A stretch of 64,000 bases of DNA from positions 62,001 through 126,000 of the forward strand of contig CAYNID010000002.1 of NCBI GenBank assembly GCA_964397425.1. Reading direction: 5' to 3'. The notes below the pieces were generated by a model. That model made no database searches, had not been told where the DNA came from, and saw nothing but the letters and a program-made list of their open reading frames with translations. This document shows, piece after piece, positions 42,482-50,609 of this stretch. This DNA is from Hallerella sp964397425. Lineage in GTDB: Bacteria; Fibrobacterota; Fibrobacteria; Fibrobacterales; Fibrobacteraceae. A program made the translations under genes and the position numbers. Each line of letters begins with the position of its first letter. Within the stretch, counting starts at the first letter, position 1.

Positions 42482-42811
42482 ATGATAGATAAAAAAGAAT
42501 TCGATAAAATTTTATTCGAACGCAAACGAATTGCCGATGAATTGCACGATAATTGGGATTATGGTCTTGAACAATATCATGAAAAAATTCTTGCGATAAT
42601 TACAGGTGATTTGCAGGAGGGAATTTCTTTTCTTGAAACGGAAGCGACTGCTGATGAAATTTACTGGATAAGCGAGGTTTTCGAAGACATTGCCGCCAAG
42701 ACCCATTCCCAAGAGTTTATCGCGGCGCTTCACAGGATTCACGACAAAATGCCGGAGGAGGTAAAAAAGTCCATTGAAATCGACATCGAATCGGCCGAAC
42801 GGTCGGTTTGA
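42482..42811 (+). CDS. EndoU-associated immunity protein, cassette 3
   Basis: A 109-residue acidic protein with GGAG before ATG 42482. The first ~50 residues (IDKKEFDKILFERKRIADEL, YHEKILAIITGDLQEG) are distinct; the remainder from LETEATADEIYW is shared with the other two immunity proteins at near-identical DNA level. Last gene of the array. Confidence 0.8.
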   Translation: MIDKKEFDKILFERKRIADELHDNWDYGLEQYHEKILAIITGDLQEGISFLETEATADEIYWISEVFEDIAAKTHSQEFIAALHRIHDKMPEEVKKSIEIDIESAERSV

Positions 42812-42958
42812 AAAAGAAAGGGACCGGGACAAGTTGCAGCGAACAATTTTGTCTCGGTCCAATTCCAGATATGCAGAAGCAAATCCTAGTTAACAACTAA
42901 CGTAGGCTTTAATTTAGCATATCTTCTCTGAAAAATCAAGTTTTTTTGAAAAGGATAT

Positions 42959-43642
42959 ATGCGTCTGAACGCTTTTGACGACGGGCTGCGCCCGGAACTT
43001 TTGGAAAGTTCTTTGTACGATGGAATCTTCGAAATCCCGCGGCTAGAACCTCTTTCCCAAATTATTTTGCCCACGGGACTTGTCCCTTTTTCTAAACGGA
43101 AAAGAGCGCGGGATAGATTTGTGCATTTTTATGAGCATGAAGCTCACTATCAGGATTTCACCAATCATCCGGAGCGATTTGTGCAAGATTTAGCGGAACA
43201 TCCCGGAATAATTTCTCCTGACAATTCCCTTCTGGTGGAAGCTCCACTTTGTGCGCAAATCGCCAATTTGTTTTTGTCGCGGCGAAACGCCAGCTTTTTG
43301 CATCGCCAAGGAATATATCAAATTCCAAATGTCCGCTGGGGAGACGAACGTACATTCACCACAATCGAACTTCCCGAAGCGGTGGCGTTTGTCGGGATCC
43401 CACGCAATTCCATTGTTTCCGTAGGGACTTACGGTTGTTCTCAAACGCGGGATGAAAAAAGACTGTTGCATTTGGGTTTTATCGAAATGTTGAATGTTTT
43501 GCGTCCTCGGGTAGTTGTTGTCTATGGTTCCATGCCGCGGGATGTATTTTGCGAATTTCCCTATGAGCCAAAGTTTTTGCAGTTCGACAATTGGGATGCG
43601 GAAAAGCGTAGACTAAAAAGGAATCTTCCGCAAGATCATTGA
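42959..43642 (+). CDS. DUF4417 domain protein
   Basis: A 227-residue protein of unknown function with the DUF4417 landmarks: FVHFYEHEAHYQDF, SPDNSLLVEAPLCAQIANLF, IPNVRWGDERTF, SVGTYGCSQTRDEKRL and VVVYGSMPRDVF. The final ~10 residues run into an IS256 fragment, so the C terminus may be slightly altered. It sits 147 bases after the EndoU array. Another DUF4417-like gene lies inside the second toxin block (57067). Confidence 0.85.
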   Translation: MRLNAFDDGLRPELLESSLYDGIFEIPRLEPLSQIILPTGLVPFSKRKRARDRFVHFYEHEAHYQDFTNHPERFVQDLAEHPGIISPDNSLLVEAPLCAQIANLFLSRRNASFLHRQGIYQIPNVRWGDERTFTTIELPEAVAFVGIPRNSIVSVGTYGCSQTRDEKRLLHLGFIEMLNVLRPRVVVVYGSMPRDVFCEFPYEPKFLQFDNWDAEKRRLKRNLPQDH

Positions 43643-44014
43643 GACGACCAATGCGATAGAGAGCCTGAATTCGTCTTACCGCAGGCTTAACCGTCAGCGA
43701 AGCGTGTTCCCCAACGGCCAGGCGTTGCTCAAGGCCTTGTACCTGGCCACCCTTGAAGTTACGGGAAAATGGACGAAGCCGGTCCGTAATTGGGGCGCTA
43801 TCTACGGCGAGCTCTGCATCATGTTCGAAGGCCTCCTGCCCGAATAGACAACATTCCCGAGCAAAGAGAAAACAGGCGCATCGAGCAGGCGCCTGTTTTT
43901 GAACATGCTTGACAAAATGGACCGCTAATTTTAATTTCTAAAAAGCGTTGAACTGCGCTTAACTGCTAAACCGGTTTGCTGTAGAACCGCCTATTTACAG
44001 AAAAAATTTCACAG
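43629..44014 (+). mobile_element. IS256-family element, right-end fragment
   Basis: Contains the last ~72 codons of a Mutator/IS256-type transposase (43629-43847: KIIETTNAIESLNSSYRRLN, SVFPNGQALLKALYL, KWTKPVRNWGAIYGEL), then ~165 bases of non-coding right end finishing in TTTACAGAAAAAATTTCACAG. The same tail, about 90% alike, ends the element at 58651-59620. No left end is present here. Confidence 0.88.
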
Positions 44015-44079
44015 TCTCGCCTAATCGAAAAACAATTACATTTCAACTATTTTTCTAACAGTATTCGCCGTTCTTATCG

Positions 44080-44385
44080 TTAATTTACTGTTGATATTTG
44101 CACTTGCTGTCTTAGACCACCAATTTGTTTTTGATAGTCTTTCCGGCTGAAAGACCAGAATATCGCTTCTTTGTAATCTTTTATCTTTTCTAATTCCTCT
44201 TTAGGTTCTCCAATCTAACTGTATACCTCTGCAAATGTGGCGGACGGCATAATAAAGATTAAATTGTCATAGATTTCTTTATTTGCGTTTCCCCACCAAT
44301 CGGGCGCATTGTGTAAAATATCCTCAAGTTTTTCTTTTGATATGACGAAAACAGGAATATCTAAAGCAAACTGTTTTTTAATCAT
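44080..44385 (-). pseudogene. Small acidic protein gene interrupted by an amber codon
   Basis: On the minus strand ATG 44385 opens a 102-codon frame (IKKQFALDIPVFVISKEKLEDIL, DWWGNANKEIYDNLIF) interrupted by one TAG at codon 57 (44217-44215). Protein-like sequence continues in the same frame (IGEPKEELEKIKDYKEAIF) to TAA at 44080. No family recognised. It lies between IS256 and IS30 relics, so decay is the simplest reading. Confidence 0.6.
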
Positions 44386-44394
44386 TAGGCGAAT

Positions 44395-44687
44395 TTACGT
44401 CGCCAAGTAAATTTGTTTGATCTGCTTAGAAATATACTCTAATAGTGTTAAATATCCTAGCCGTTTTCTGGGCCTGTTGTTCAATTTCCACGGGGTCCAT
44501 TTGACTTCGGCCCTTGTCTGATGTTACCGTGTGCATCAGATCCTTGTCGGGATCGTACTTAGTTGCGGTTCAGTTCCTTCTAAAGTGTTCCCGGAGTCAT
44601 TCCGACCTGATTCGCGATGTCTTTTTGGAGCAGTCCAACATTCAACAGGGCTTTGATTTGATATCTTTTGTCGCGGTTAAGTCTCAT
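44395..44687 (-). pseudogene. IS30-family transposase relic
   Basis: Start and end of an IS30 transposase joined after loss of the middle. ATG 44687 begins an HTH like the family's (LNRDKRYQIKALLNVGLLQKDIANQVGMTPGTL) with an internal stop. The last part in another frame reads KLNNRPRKRLGYLTLLEY, the IS30 C terminus. A hairpin with a TCCCTAG arm lies just outside at 44735-44768 and could belong to the element's end. Confidence 0.8.
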
Positions 44688-44896
44688 CGCTTGTCCTTTT
44701 CTTGGTCGAAAACGCAAGTTAGAAACTTGACCATCCCTAGGATTCATTTTCTAGGGATTTTTTTGTTTTCAACCAAGACTGGATTTACTTGACGATGAGA
44801 ATCCGCGAGTTTTTTGAGAGATGCGATTGGGGTTGGACGCGAATGTTTTGTGGGTGGGGTAGAATGTGGAATTTTCAAACGGATTGATTTTGTGTA

Positions 44897-45328
44897 ATGA
44901 AAATTGCATGCTTGGAGAAAAATCTTGATTTGTTATATACTTCTGATACGGAAGTATATGATTTTCACATTGCGTATTATCTCGGTCTATTGTCTCAATG
45001 TACGCCTAAACCATATTTCCACATTGTTTCAAAAGACAAAGGTTTTGACGGGTTGATCGAATACATGAAAAGGAAGGAATTTTTTGTAGAACGTGTATTA
45101 TCCATTGAAGACATTCTTTTCGTAAAAAGAACAAAAGAAATCAAAGAGGATCCGGTTGCGGTCATAAAAAAACGCATTCTTTCTCAGGCAAAACCCGCTA
45201 AACTCAAAACGCTCCGAAATGCAATAAAAACGTGGCTGGGAGAAGATGCGGCTGTTGAAGAAATCCTCGATTCCTTGAAGAAAGATTTTTTGACGATTGA
45301 TGAAAAGGGAAAGGTCATTTATTCTTAG
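44897..45328 (+). CDS. PIN/NYN-like domain protein, probably N-terminally truncated
   Basis: A 143-residue protein. Residues 20-60 (VYDFHIAYYLGLLSQ and FHIVSKDKGFDGLIEYMK) match the second half of PIN/NYN-like RNase domains, where the Asp residues bind metal. The usual first half with the opening acidic strand is absent: an in-frame stop lies three codons upstream of the ATG. The IS30 relic lies just upstream. The C-terminal 60 residues are a helical, Lys-rich tail. Likely a damaged member of a nuclease-type defence or RNA-processing family. Confidence 0.6.
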   Translation: MKIACLEKNLDLLYTSDTEVYDFHIAYYLGLLSQCTPKPYFHIVSKDKGFDGLIEYMKRKEFFVERVLSIEDILFVKRTKEIKEDPVAVIKKRILSQAKPAKLKTLRNAIKTWLGEDAAVEEILDSLKKDFLTIDEKGKVIYS

Positions 45329-45647
45329 AATGGATGCTGGACCGATGCCTGAGCCCTCTTCTTTTAATTGACATTTTTCAAGAAAATCATGTCGGGGACA
45401 GTTTCAACTTTTGAACGGTTCTTTGCCGTCTGAATTGGATCATTGCTCTGGCGGAAAATTTTGGAGTAGGGGAAAATTTGACATCCGGTGAATGTATATT
45501 TTCGGGACAGAGAAGTCTGTTCAGGAGACCAATACGCAGGCTTCGTTCCGTTTGCTTTGGTTGTGGAATCTGGACAAGATAAAGCGAAATGAAGATGGAA
45601 AGTATGTCAAACGATAATGGTTGAAATTAAAATTTTTGCCTTGATTG
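45329..45647. other. Intergenic region, no confident gene
   Basis: About 320 bases. A plus-strand stretch near 45492-45590 reads as a protein-like fragment (VNVYFRDREVCSGDQYAGFVPFALVVE) but is short and leads to a stop; it could be a gene relic. Nothing else is recognisable. Confidence 0.4.
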
Positions 45648-46556
45648 TCAAAGAACACCGTTCTTGGCGTATCCCAATTCCCGCGGATGAAAATTCCGGT
45701 GCTCTTCACGAATCATCTGGTCGTTGACGTGGGTGTAAATTTGAGTTGTGGTGACGCTCGCGTGGCCCAAAAGTTCTTGGAGAACGCGCAAGTCCATGCC
45801 GGCTTCTAGGCAATGCGTTGCAAAAGAATGCCGGAATGTATGGGGCGTGACATGCTTTTCTAAATGGGCTGTATACCGTTGAATTAGTTTCCAGGCTCCC
45901 ATGCGGGTCATCTTTTTCCCGTGGGAATTCAAAATGACCGTGTTGGATTTTGGGGAAAGTGAGGGACGCACGCAGTCCATCCAAATCTTGAGATTGCTTT
46001 TGGCTTTTTTTCCCAGCGGAACGAGTCTTTGCTTGTTGCCCTTGCCAATGGGGGTAATCCATTCGTTTTCAAAATCAATGTCTTGGGGGCGCAAGGTCAA
46101 CGCTTCGGCAATGCGGAGTCCTTCGGAATACAGCAGTTCCAGCAAAGCCGTATCGCGCTCCGGGCGTTTGGATGTTTGACGGATTTCGTCAAAGACGCTT
46201 TCCACTTCTTCTCGAGTCAGGCATTGGGGCAAATAATGTCCGATGCGCGGTGTCGCCAAGAGGCTGTCGGTTGAATAAGGGAACGCCTTTTCGCGCAATA
46301 AAAACTTGAGAAATCCGCGCAGGCTTGAAAAATGTCGGGCAACGGAGGTCGGGCTGTAGTCGGCATTGCCGGCGACTTCTGTCAAGAATGCGTCTAAATC
46401 GGGCGGAGTCAGGTCAGCAATTCGGGCGTTGCGGTTATCAGCCCAAAAAACAAAATGGCGCAAGTCTTCTTCGTAACTTTGGATTGTCGCTGGGGAAAGG
46501 TTGCGTTCCACGCCCAGAAAAGAAAGATAAGAATCTAGCCAATCGCTGTTGTCCAT
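45648..46556 (-). CDS. Tyrosine recombinase XerC/XerD
   Basis: A 302-residue site-specific recombinase. The N-terminal SAM-like core-binding domain (LSFLGVERNLSPATIQSYEEDL) and a complete catalytic domain are present: Arg148 in SEGLRIAEAL, Lys in GKGNKQRLVPL, His239/Arg242 in HTFRHSFATH, His265 in LLGHASVTTTQ and nucleophile Tyr274. Length and sequence are those of housekeeping Xer proteins, which resolve chromosome dimers at dif. XerC versus XerD cannot be settled here. It lies beside a tRNA gene at the edge of an accessory block, so a role as an integrase is also possible. Confidence 0.92.
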   Translation of the reverse strand: MDNSDWLDSYLSFLGVERNLSPATIQSYEEDLRHFVFWADNRNARIADLTPPDLDAFLTEVAGNADYSPTSVARHFSSLRGFLKFLLREKAFPYSTDSLLATPRIGHYLPQCLTREEVESVFDEIRQTSKRPERDTALLELLYSEGLRIAEALTLRPQDIDFENEWITPIGKGNKQRLVPLGKKAKSNLKIWMDCVRPSLSPKSNTVILNSHGKKMTRMGAWKLIQRYTAHLEKHVTPHTFRHSFATHCLEAGMDLRVLQELLGHASVTTTQIYTHVNDQMIREEHRNFHPRELGYAKNGVL

Positions 46557-46714
46557 GAAGTTCCCGCTGTGGAAAAGGAGTCCTCCGGATGGTGGGGAGA
46601 ACCGTGCAAGAAGAACGAAGCTTTTTAAAGGTAATAAAAATTCGGGGATTTCACATTTTCAGTTGAATTTGACGGATCCGTGCAGATGTTTTTGCAAAAA
46701 ATTGAAAAAAGCCC

Positions 46715-46743
46715 TTGCCAACAGGAAAGTGCTTTTCTATAAT
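46715..46743 (+). promoter_or_regulatory. tRNA-Lys promoter
   Basis: TTGCCA (46715-46720), 17-base spacer, TATAAT (46738-46743). The tRNA begins 20 bases further on. Confidence 0.85.
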
Positions 46744-46763
46744 TGGACCTGTCGATGAGACAT

Positions 46764-46836
<73 letters not shown>

Positions 46837-46838
46837 CG

Positions 46839-46876
46839 AAAGCCCCTTTCCGGACAGGAACGGGGCTTTTCTTTTG
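46839..46876 (+). terminator. Terminator after tRNA-Lys
   Basis: Arms AAAGCCCC and GGGGCTTTT with a partially paired inner loop, followed by CTTTT; directly after the tRNA. From here to about 47100 no gene is evident. Confidence 0.8.
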
Positions 46877-47099
46877 CGCGTTTTTCGCGGGGAATCGCCG
46901 GGAGCTCGCGGAAACAGTGGCTTCTCGGCGGGAACGGACGGGGACGGGATGCCCGGAGGAAATTTCTTTTTACACAATTCCGCGGTTCCGTTTTGTATTA
47001 TTTTAGATTGATTTACCGTCACAAATACCAGCCAAAAGTGGCGTGAATTAATTTGAAAAGCGGTAAAAACACGCAAGGAGGTGGAAATTTTAACTGTCC

Positions 47100-47277
47100 G
47101 TTGGAGGGTGCTTTTCAACGACTCGGATATGTTCATATTTTTAAACTCAACGCTGACGTTCAATTTGTTTCCGAAAATTTCTTCGTATTCCCCAAATAGA
47201 TTCTTATCATTTTGCCAATCGAAAGGATTGTTCTTTTCTCCTTTGTAGTATTTTAACAATTCAAAAACGCTTCCCAT
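47100..47277 (-). pseudogene. Relic of a KYYKGE-type small orphan (immunity-like) gene
   Basis: The N terminus GSVFELLKYYKGEKNNPFDW is clearly related to the starts of the minus-strand genes at 47925 (ENVFNMYKFYKGEKECP) and 52502 (LEKYFSYYKGEEECP). After about 45 residues the sequence stops looking like protein, and the open frame only ends inside the tRNA gene. No good ribosome-binding site. First, decayed, member of the array. Confidence 0.6.
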
Positions 47278-47423
47278 CGTTTCAATCGATGCGATTTCCT
47301 ACGTTGCAACATGTCGCCTAAAAAACGACTTTGCACTGAATTTCAGGGCTCCTCCGGATGGCGCATTCTGAAGAGAAGCATCCTCTCCTCGTCTAGAATT
47401 TCTCTTGTTGCAGTTGTCCGAGA

Positions 47424-47570
47424 GAGGCTGGCGGATTCAATGGACTTGAAAACTTTATCGCCGCCGGCTTTTTGTCAACGGCGGTACATTGGGATGGAAA
47501 ATCAAAAGAAGAGGTGCGGGAACGTGCGAAAAATCATCTTCCAAAGAAGTTCAAAATTCCGAGTCTTTGA
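47424..47570 (+). pseudogene. Toxin-module relic
   Basis: A short plus-strand coding-like stretch (GGFNGLENFIAAGFLSTAVHWDGKSKEEVRERAKNHLPKKFKIPSL) ending at TGA 47568, without start codon or ribosome-binding site. It faces the minus-strand gene at 47619-47925, as toxins and small genes do in the better-preserved modules to the right. Family not recognised. Confidence 0.45.
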
Positions 47571-47618
47571 CGTCTCTGGAAAGACTGTTCGTTTGTTGTT
47601 GACCGGGCGAAAGTTCAA

Positions 47619-47925
47619 TCAGCCGTAATATTTTTTATAGAACGCTTTGAATTCGGGAATCGCTGCGCTCACACTATAAGCGCCTTTCATGTAGCGATTG
47701 AAAAGCAAAGCTTTGAAACCTTCCGGGCGAGAGTCGTTCCGGGAAAAGTTTTTTTAACCCGTAAGCTTCGTACTCTTCAATATTTTCTTTACGATCGCCT
47801 TCTTGTGCGTGAACTTGCTCATAAAACCAAAGCATGGCTTTATTTTGTGTTTCGTCATCGACGACTTTGACGGGGCATTCTTTTTCGCCTTTGTAAAATT
47901 TGTACATGTTAAAAACGTTTTCCAT
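47619..47925 (-). pseudogene. KYYKGE-type small immunity-like gene, frameshifted
   Basis: ATG 47925 has GGAG upstream. The product begins ENVFNMYKFYKGEKECPVKV and continues through WFYEQVHAQEGDRKENIEEYE to LKKLFPERLSP. Near 47730 the frame changes: the matching continuation is in the next frame (GFKALLFNRYMKGAYSVSAAIPEFKAFYKKYYG, stop at 47619). A one-base indel therefore breaks a ~100-residue protein. Paralogue of the genes at 47277 and 52502. Confidence 0.7.
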
Positions 47926-48035
47926 CAGTAAATCTCCAAATTCAATAGATACAATCCCGCACGCTGCGACATGTCGCCCGGCTGGCGACAAATGGCATAT
48001 GAAACGCCAAAATCCTGCCCCCAAAAATAGCGACG

Positions 48036-48746
48036 TTGAAAGACGTGCAGGCCGTGATGGACAACTACTTGAAGAAATACCCAGACGAGACGGAATTCCC
48101 TAGAATCAACGTGACGACTTTCGACAAGGCTCCGTCACGGGATGGGTTCACATTGATGTGGGCGAACCGCAACACGTACGAAATCGGTTTCAACACCCAT
48201 CGCAGAAGCGTCGGATTGATTGCTCCGGTAAAAAAGCCGAGTCCGTTCGACATGTTGAAAAGCGCGTTGGTGAAAATCCAGAATGGGAACTTGCTGAATT
48301 TTGAAGAGGAATACGCCCTTGAAAGCTTCTACCACGAGATAAACCACACCAAGGCGAAAAAGTGGGCGTCTCTGAAACCTCATGGTGCGGGCGATTACAA
48401 GCGGACTGCGATGGAGACGATAAACCAGTTCGTGAGCCGCCACCAGTATGTGGATTTTATCCGAAGGCTTGGTGGAACAGCGACGAATCAGAACGAAGTG
48501 TTGAGTAACGGCCATGGATATGAACGTTGGGTAAGAAATCTTCGGTGTTTCATCCGCGAGAAAAGACTTTCTGAAAAACGGTCGTTACAATATTTTCGTA
48601 AACGCCTGTTCAATGGGGAGTACGAAAAACTTGATGTTGTGTTGTATAAATTCATCAAGAAATACAGCAAAACGAAAAAAGGAAAGGACGCCGTCTTGGC
48701 GTCCTTTGAAAAATTGAATTCCGATGATTTTTTGAAATCGCTTTAA
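48036..48746 (+). CDS. HExxH metallopeptidase toxin domain (orphan module)
   Basis: A 236-residue protein, cytoplasmic in appearance. The zinc motif HEINH (residues 100-104) sits in LESFYHEINHTKAKKW, with a probable third ligand Glu127 in METINQFVSRHQY. This arrangement is found in zinc-peptidase domains at the tips of polymorphic toxins and in some phage head proteins. The start is uncertain: TTG 48036 is the earliest, ATG 48057 the next, and neither has a clear ribosome-binding site, as expected for a tip detached from its delivery protein. Its end overlaps a convergent small gene by four bases. Confidence 0.7.
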   Translation: MKDVQAVMDNYLKKYPDETEFPRINVTTFDKAPSRDGFTLMWANRNTYEIGFNTHRRSVGLIAPVKKPSPFDMLKSALVKIQNGNLLNFEEEYALESFYHEINHTKAKKWASLKPHGAGDYKRTAMETINQFVSRHQYVDFIRRLGGTATNQNEVLSNGHGYERWVRNLRCFIREKRLSEKRSLQYFRKRLFNGEYEKLDVVLYKFIKKYSKTKKGKDAVLASFEKLNSDDFLKSL

Positions 48747-49000
48747 TAGCATTCATCGATGTACATCGGAGCCATGCGACTAAGCTTCCCGTAATAGGAA
48801 GCTTTTTCGTGGTTCTTGCGGCAAAAAGCATAGAAATCCCCTATGTCGAGACACCCATCATACTCCGACATCACGATAGATTCCAAGTATTCCATCCTTT
48901 TCGCCCACTTGAAACCTGTCACAAACTCAAATTCCTCAGGCGTTATGCCATGGTCAAGCACGCTCTCGTATTTCCAAACGAAACCATTTTCATTCTTCAT
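48743..49000 (-). CDS. Small protein convergent with metallopeptidase toxin (probable immunity)
   Basis: An 85-residue protein (KNENGFVWKYESVLDHG, TPEEFEFVTGFKWAKRMEYLES, GCLDIGDFYAFCRKN). GGAGG and the TATATTGGAAC element upstream match the other minus-strand genes of the array. It overlaps the toxin end tail to tail. The immunity role is inferred from the repeated toxin/small-gene pairing. Confidence 0.7.
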   Translation of the reverse strand: MKNENGFVWKYESVLDHGITPEEFEFVTGFKWAKRMEYLESIVMSEYDGCLDIGDFYAFCRKNHEKASYYGKLSRMAPMYIDECY

Positions 49001-49099
49001 ACCGTACCTCCGTTTTGTTCCAATATAAAATAATATGAGTGTTGCGCAGTATAAAGAGACTAATTAATTCTTATCTTGAACAGTAGGGTGTCTATCGTA

Positions 49100-49260
49100 G
49101 ATTTTGAAGACTTAAAATAAAAAATCCAAGTTTTTTCGGCGAGAAAACTTGGAAAACCCTGGCCGTCCGGGCACGTAGCCCCGGCGATTCGTGGAATTCC
49201 TCAGTCAAGGCCCACGCGACGCAATTTCGCAACGCTTTCGCGCCCTACTTTCACTACATT
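49100..49260 (-). ncRNA. Candidate structured RNA with terminator
   Basis: A GC-rich island in an AT-rich 430-base gap (49001-49431) without a gene. Read on the minus strand it can form CGTGG/CCACG and CCGGG/CCCGG hairpins followed by CCAAGTTTTC...GAAAAAACTTGG and a T-rich run, which is a good intrinsic terminator. No known RNA family recognised. It could be a small regulatory RNA or the leader/tail of an array gene. Confidence 0.35.
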
Positions 49261-49431
49261 AAGAAAAAAACTAATTTTCTGTTCTTGGACTATTTTTTTG
49301 CAAACGTTTTATTTTTAATTATAAAGAAAAAAGTCAAAAAAATAAAACGCCAAATTTCAATTACAAACAGCTGCTGTTTTGAAAGCCCCGGACAAACAGG
49401 AGAAAGGCACTAGCGGGCATTTCCGGTGATA

Positions 49432-49663
49432 TTATTCACGATCTTTGAAGTAATTCGCCCAATACGGATTCTCTTCATCGAAGAGAGCCTTTTCTTTTGC
49501 GGAGAATTTTCTGGGATAATCGGAAAAAAGATTTAGAATTTTCTTTTTGTTGAAAGAGACCGCCATTATTCCGCGAATCCGCGGGAAATTAACCCACCAA
49601 ATTTTGGTCCGTCTCTTTTTTCTTGTAAAAATAAAAAGAATCCTCTGCCGATAATTTTGCCAT
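49432..49663 (-). pseudogene. Small immunity-like gene, frameshifted
   Basis: ATG 49663 follows GGAGG and the array promoter element. The product begins AKLSAEDSFYFYKKKETD, related to the KYYKGE starts, then hits a stop. In the neighbouring frame a good C-terminal half continues (AVSFNKKKILNLFSDYPRKF, LFDEENPYWANYFKDRE). One indel near 49590 separates them. Confidence 0.65.
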
Positions 49664-49669
49664 AGCAAA

Positions 49670-49735
49670 CCTCCGTTTCGTTCCAATATAAATAAATCCC
49701 CCGTTCGGGGGATTCAGTCAAGCGGCGGCGAAAAT
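49670..49735. repeat. Array boundary element, copy 1
   Basis: Left to right: CCTCC (ribosome-binding site of the leftward gene), TTCCAATATAAATAA (leftward TATATT), the hairpin AATCCCCC-GTTC-GGGGGATT, then TCAGTCAAGCGGCGGCG. Rightward, the second half also reads as in-frame codons PFGGFSQAAAK leading into the toxin. Confidence 0.85.
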
Positions 49736-50609
49736 GGCGAAGGAAGAGGCCCGGCGCGCGCGATTGGAGGCCGCGGCATTGAGGCGTCACGCGGCGAGGA
49801 CGGAGGAACAGGCCACGGCCATCACGGCGGCGTGGAACCGCCGGGGCATATTCAGGAACGCCCGGAAACGCCACGAAACGAGGACGGAGGCGGACAAAGA
49901 AAAAATAAAGATGGATTATTGGAAGACGCATCACATCAATAAAAATTTGACGGATGCGGAAAAAACGGCGATTGCCAAAAACTGGATAGAAATCGAGAAA
50001 ACTCTTGGAATCAAGAAGGGCTCGCCGATGACCATCGAAGAGGCGGACAAGCAAAGTGCGAATCCTAATTACAGCGTCGATAAATCCTATCGGATAAACT
50101 GCCAGACTTGTGCCCCGGCATATATGTTGAGGTTATGGGGCTTTGACGTGAAGGCCAAGGGGAACACTCCGGGGTCTCTGTCTGAATGGTTGTCTAGTGA
50201 AGATTATTCTTTCAAAGCATGGAAAAATATAGATGGAAGCCCTGTTGTATATGAAAACATGTCTCAATGGATGCGGAGTAAGGGGTGGAAACAGATGTCC
50301 AAGAAAAGATATTTGGACTTTTTTGAAGGAAAATGCAAGTCTTTTGGGGTTTACCTCCTTACAATATCTTGGAAAGGCAGAGGTGGACATGCAACCATTC
50401 TCCAACGATTGAAAAATGGAAATTTGGTTTACGTAGAGCCGCAATCGTTTAATGGGAGTACGTTTCGGGATGTGTCGGAATTAGCTGAAGACGGAGCGTT
50501 TAAGATAGACGACTTTCGTGGGGGAATTCACAGGCATAAAGGCGACGGGGTGCTGCGAATTGACGACAAACTGTTTGATAAAAATTATTTATCAATCTTT
50601 GACAAATAG
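49734..50609 (+). CDS. Papain-fold polymorphic toxin (Tox-PL-like)
   Basis: A 291-residue orphan toxin. Residues 1-60 are a charged Ala/Arg/Glu-rich linker (AKEEARRARLEAAALRRHAARTEEQ) typical of the pre-toxin part of a larger protein. From about 115 it fits the papain-like toxin pattern: a Cys in YRINCQTCAPAYMLRLWGFDV (Cys123 or 126), His219 in GRGGHATILQ and VEPQ near 234. The family includes glutamine deamidases and cysteine peptidases acting on host or rival proteins. The frame is open upstream through PFGGFSQAAAK; no clear start signal is present. The 3' end overlaps a convergent small gene by 18 bases. Confidence 0.78.
   Translation: MAKEEARRARLEAAALRRHAARTEEQATAITAAWNRRGIFRNARKRHETRTEADKEKIKMDYWKTHHINKNLTDAEKTAIAKNWIEIEKTLGIKKGSPMTIEEADKQSANPNYSVDKSYRINCQTCAPAYMLRLWGFDVKAKGNTPGSLSEWLSSEDYSFKAWKNIDGSPVVYENMSQWMRSKGWKQMSKKRYLDFFEGKCKSFGVYLLTISWKGRGGHATILQRLKNGNLVYVEPQSFNGSTFRDVSELAEDGAFKIDDFRGGIHRHKGDGVLRIDDKLFDKNYLSIFDK

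Noticed and set aside
39859..42811. Tandem repeats as a possible CRISPR array
   Set aside because: Repeat units are ~985 bases with genes inside; there are no short regularly spaced repeats or cas genes anywhere in the window.
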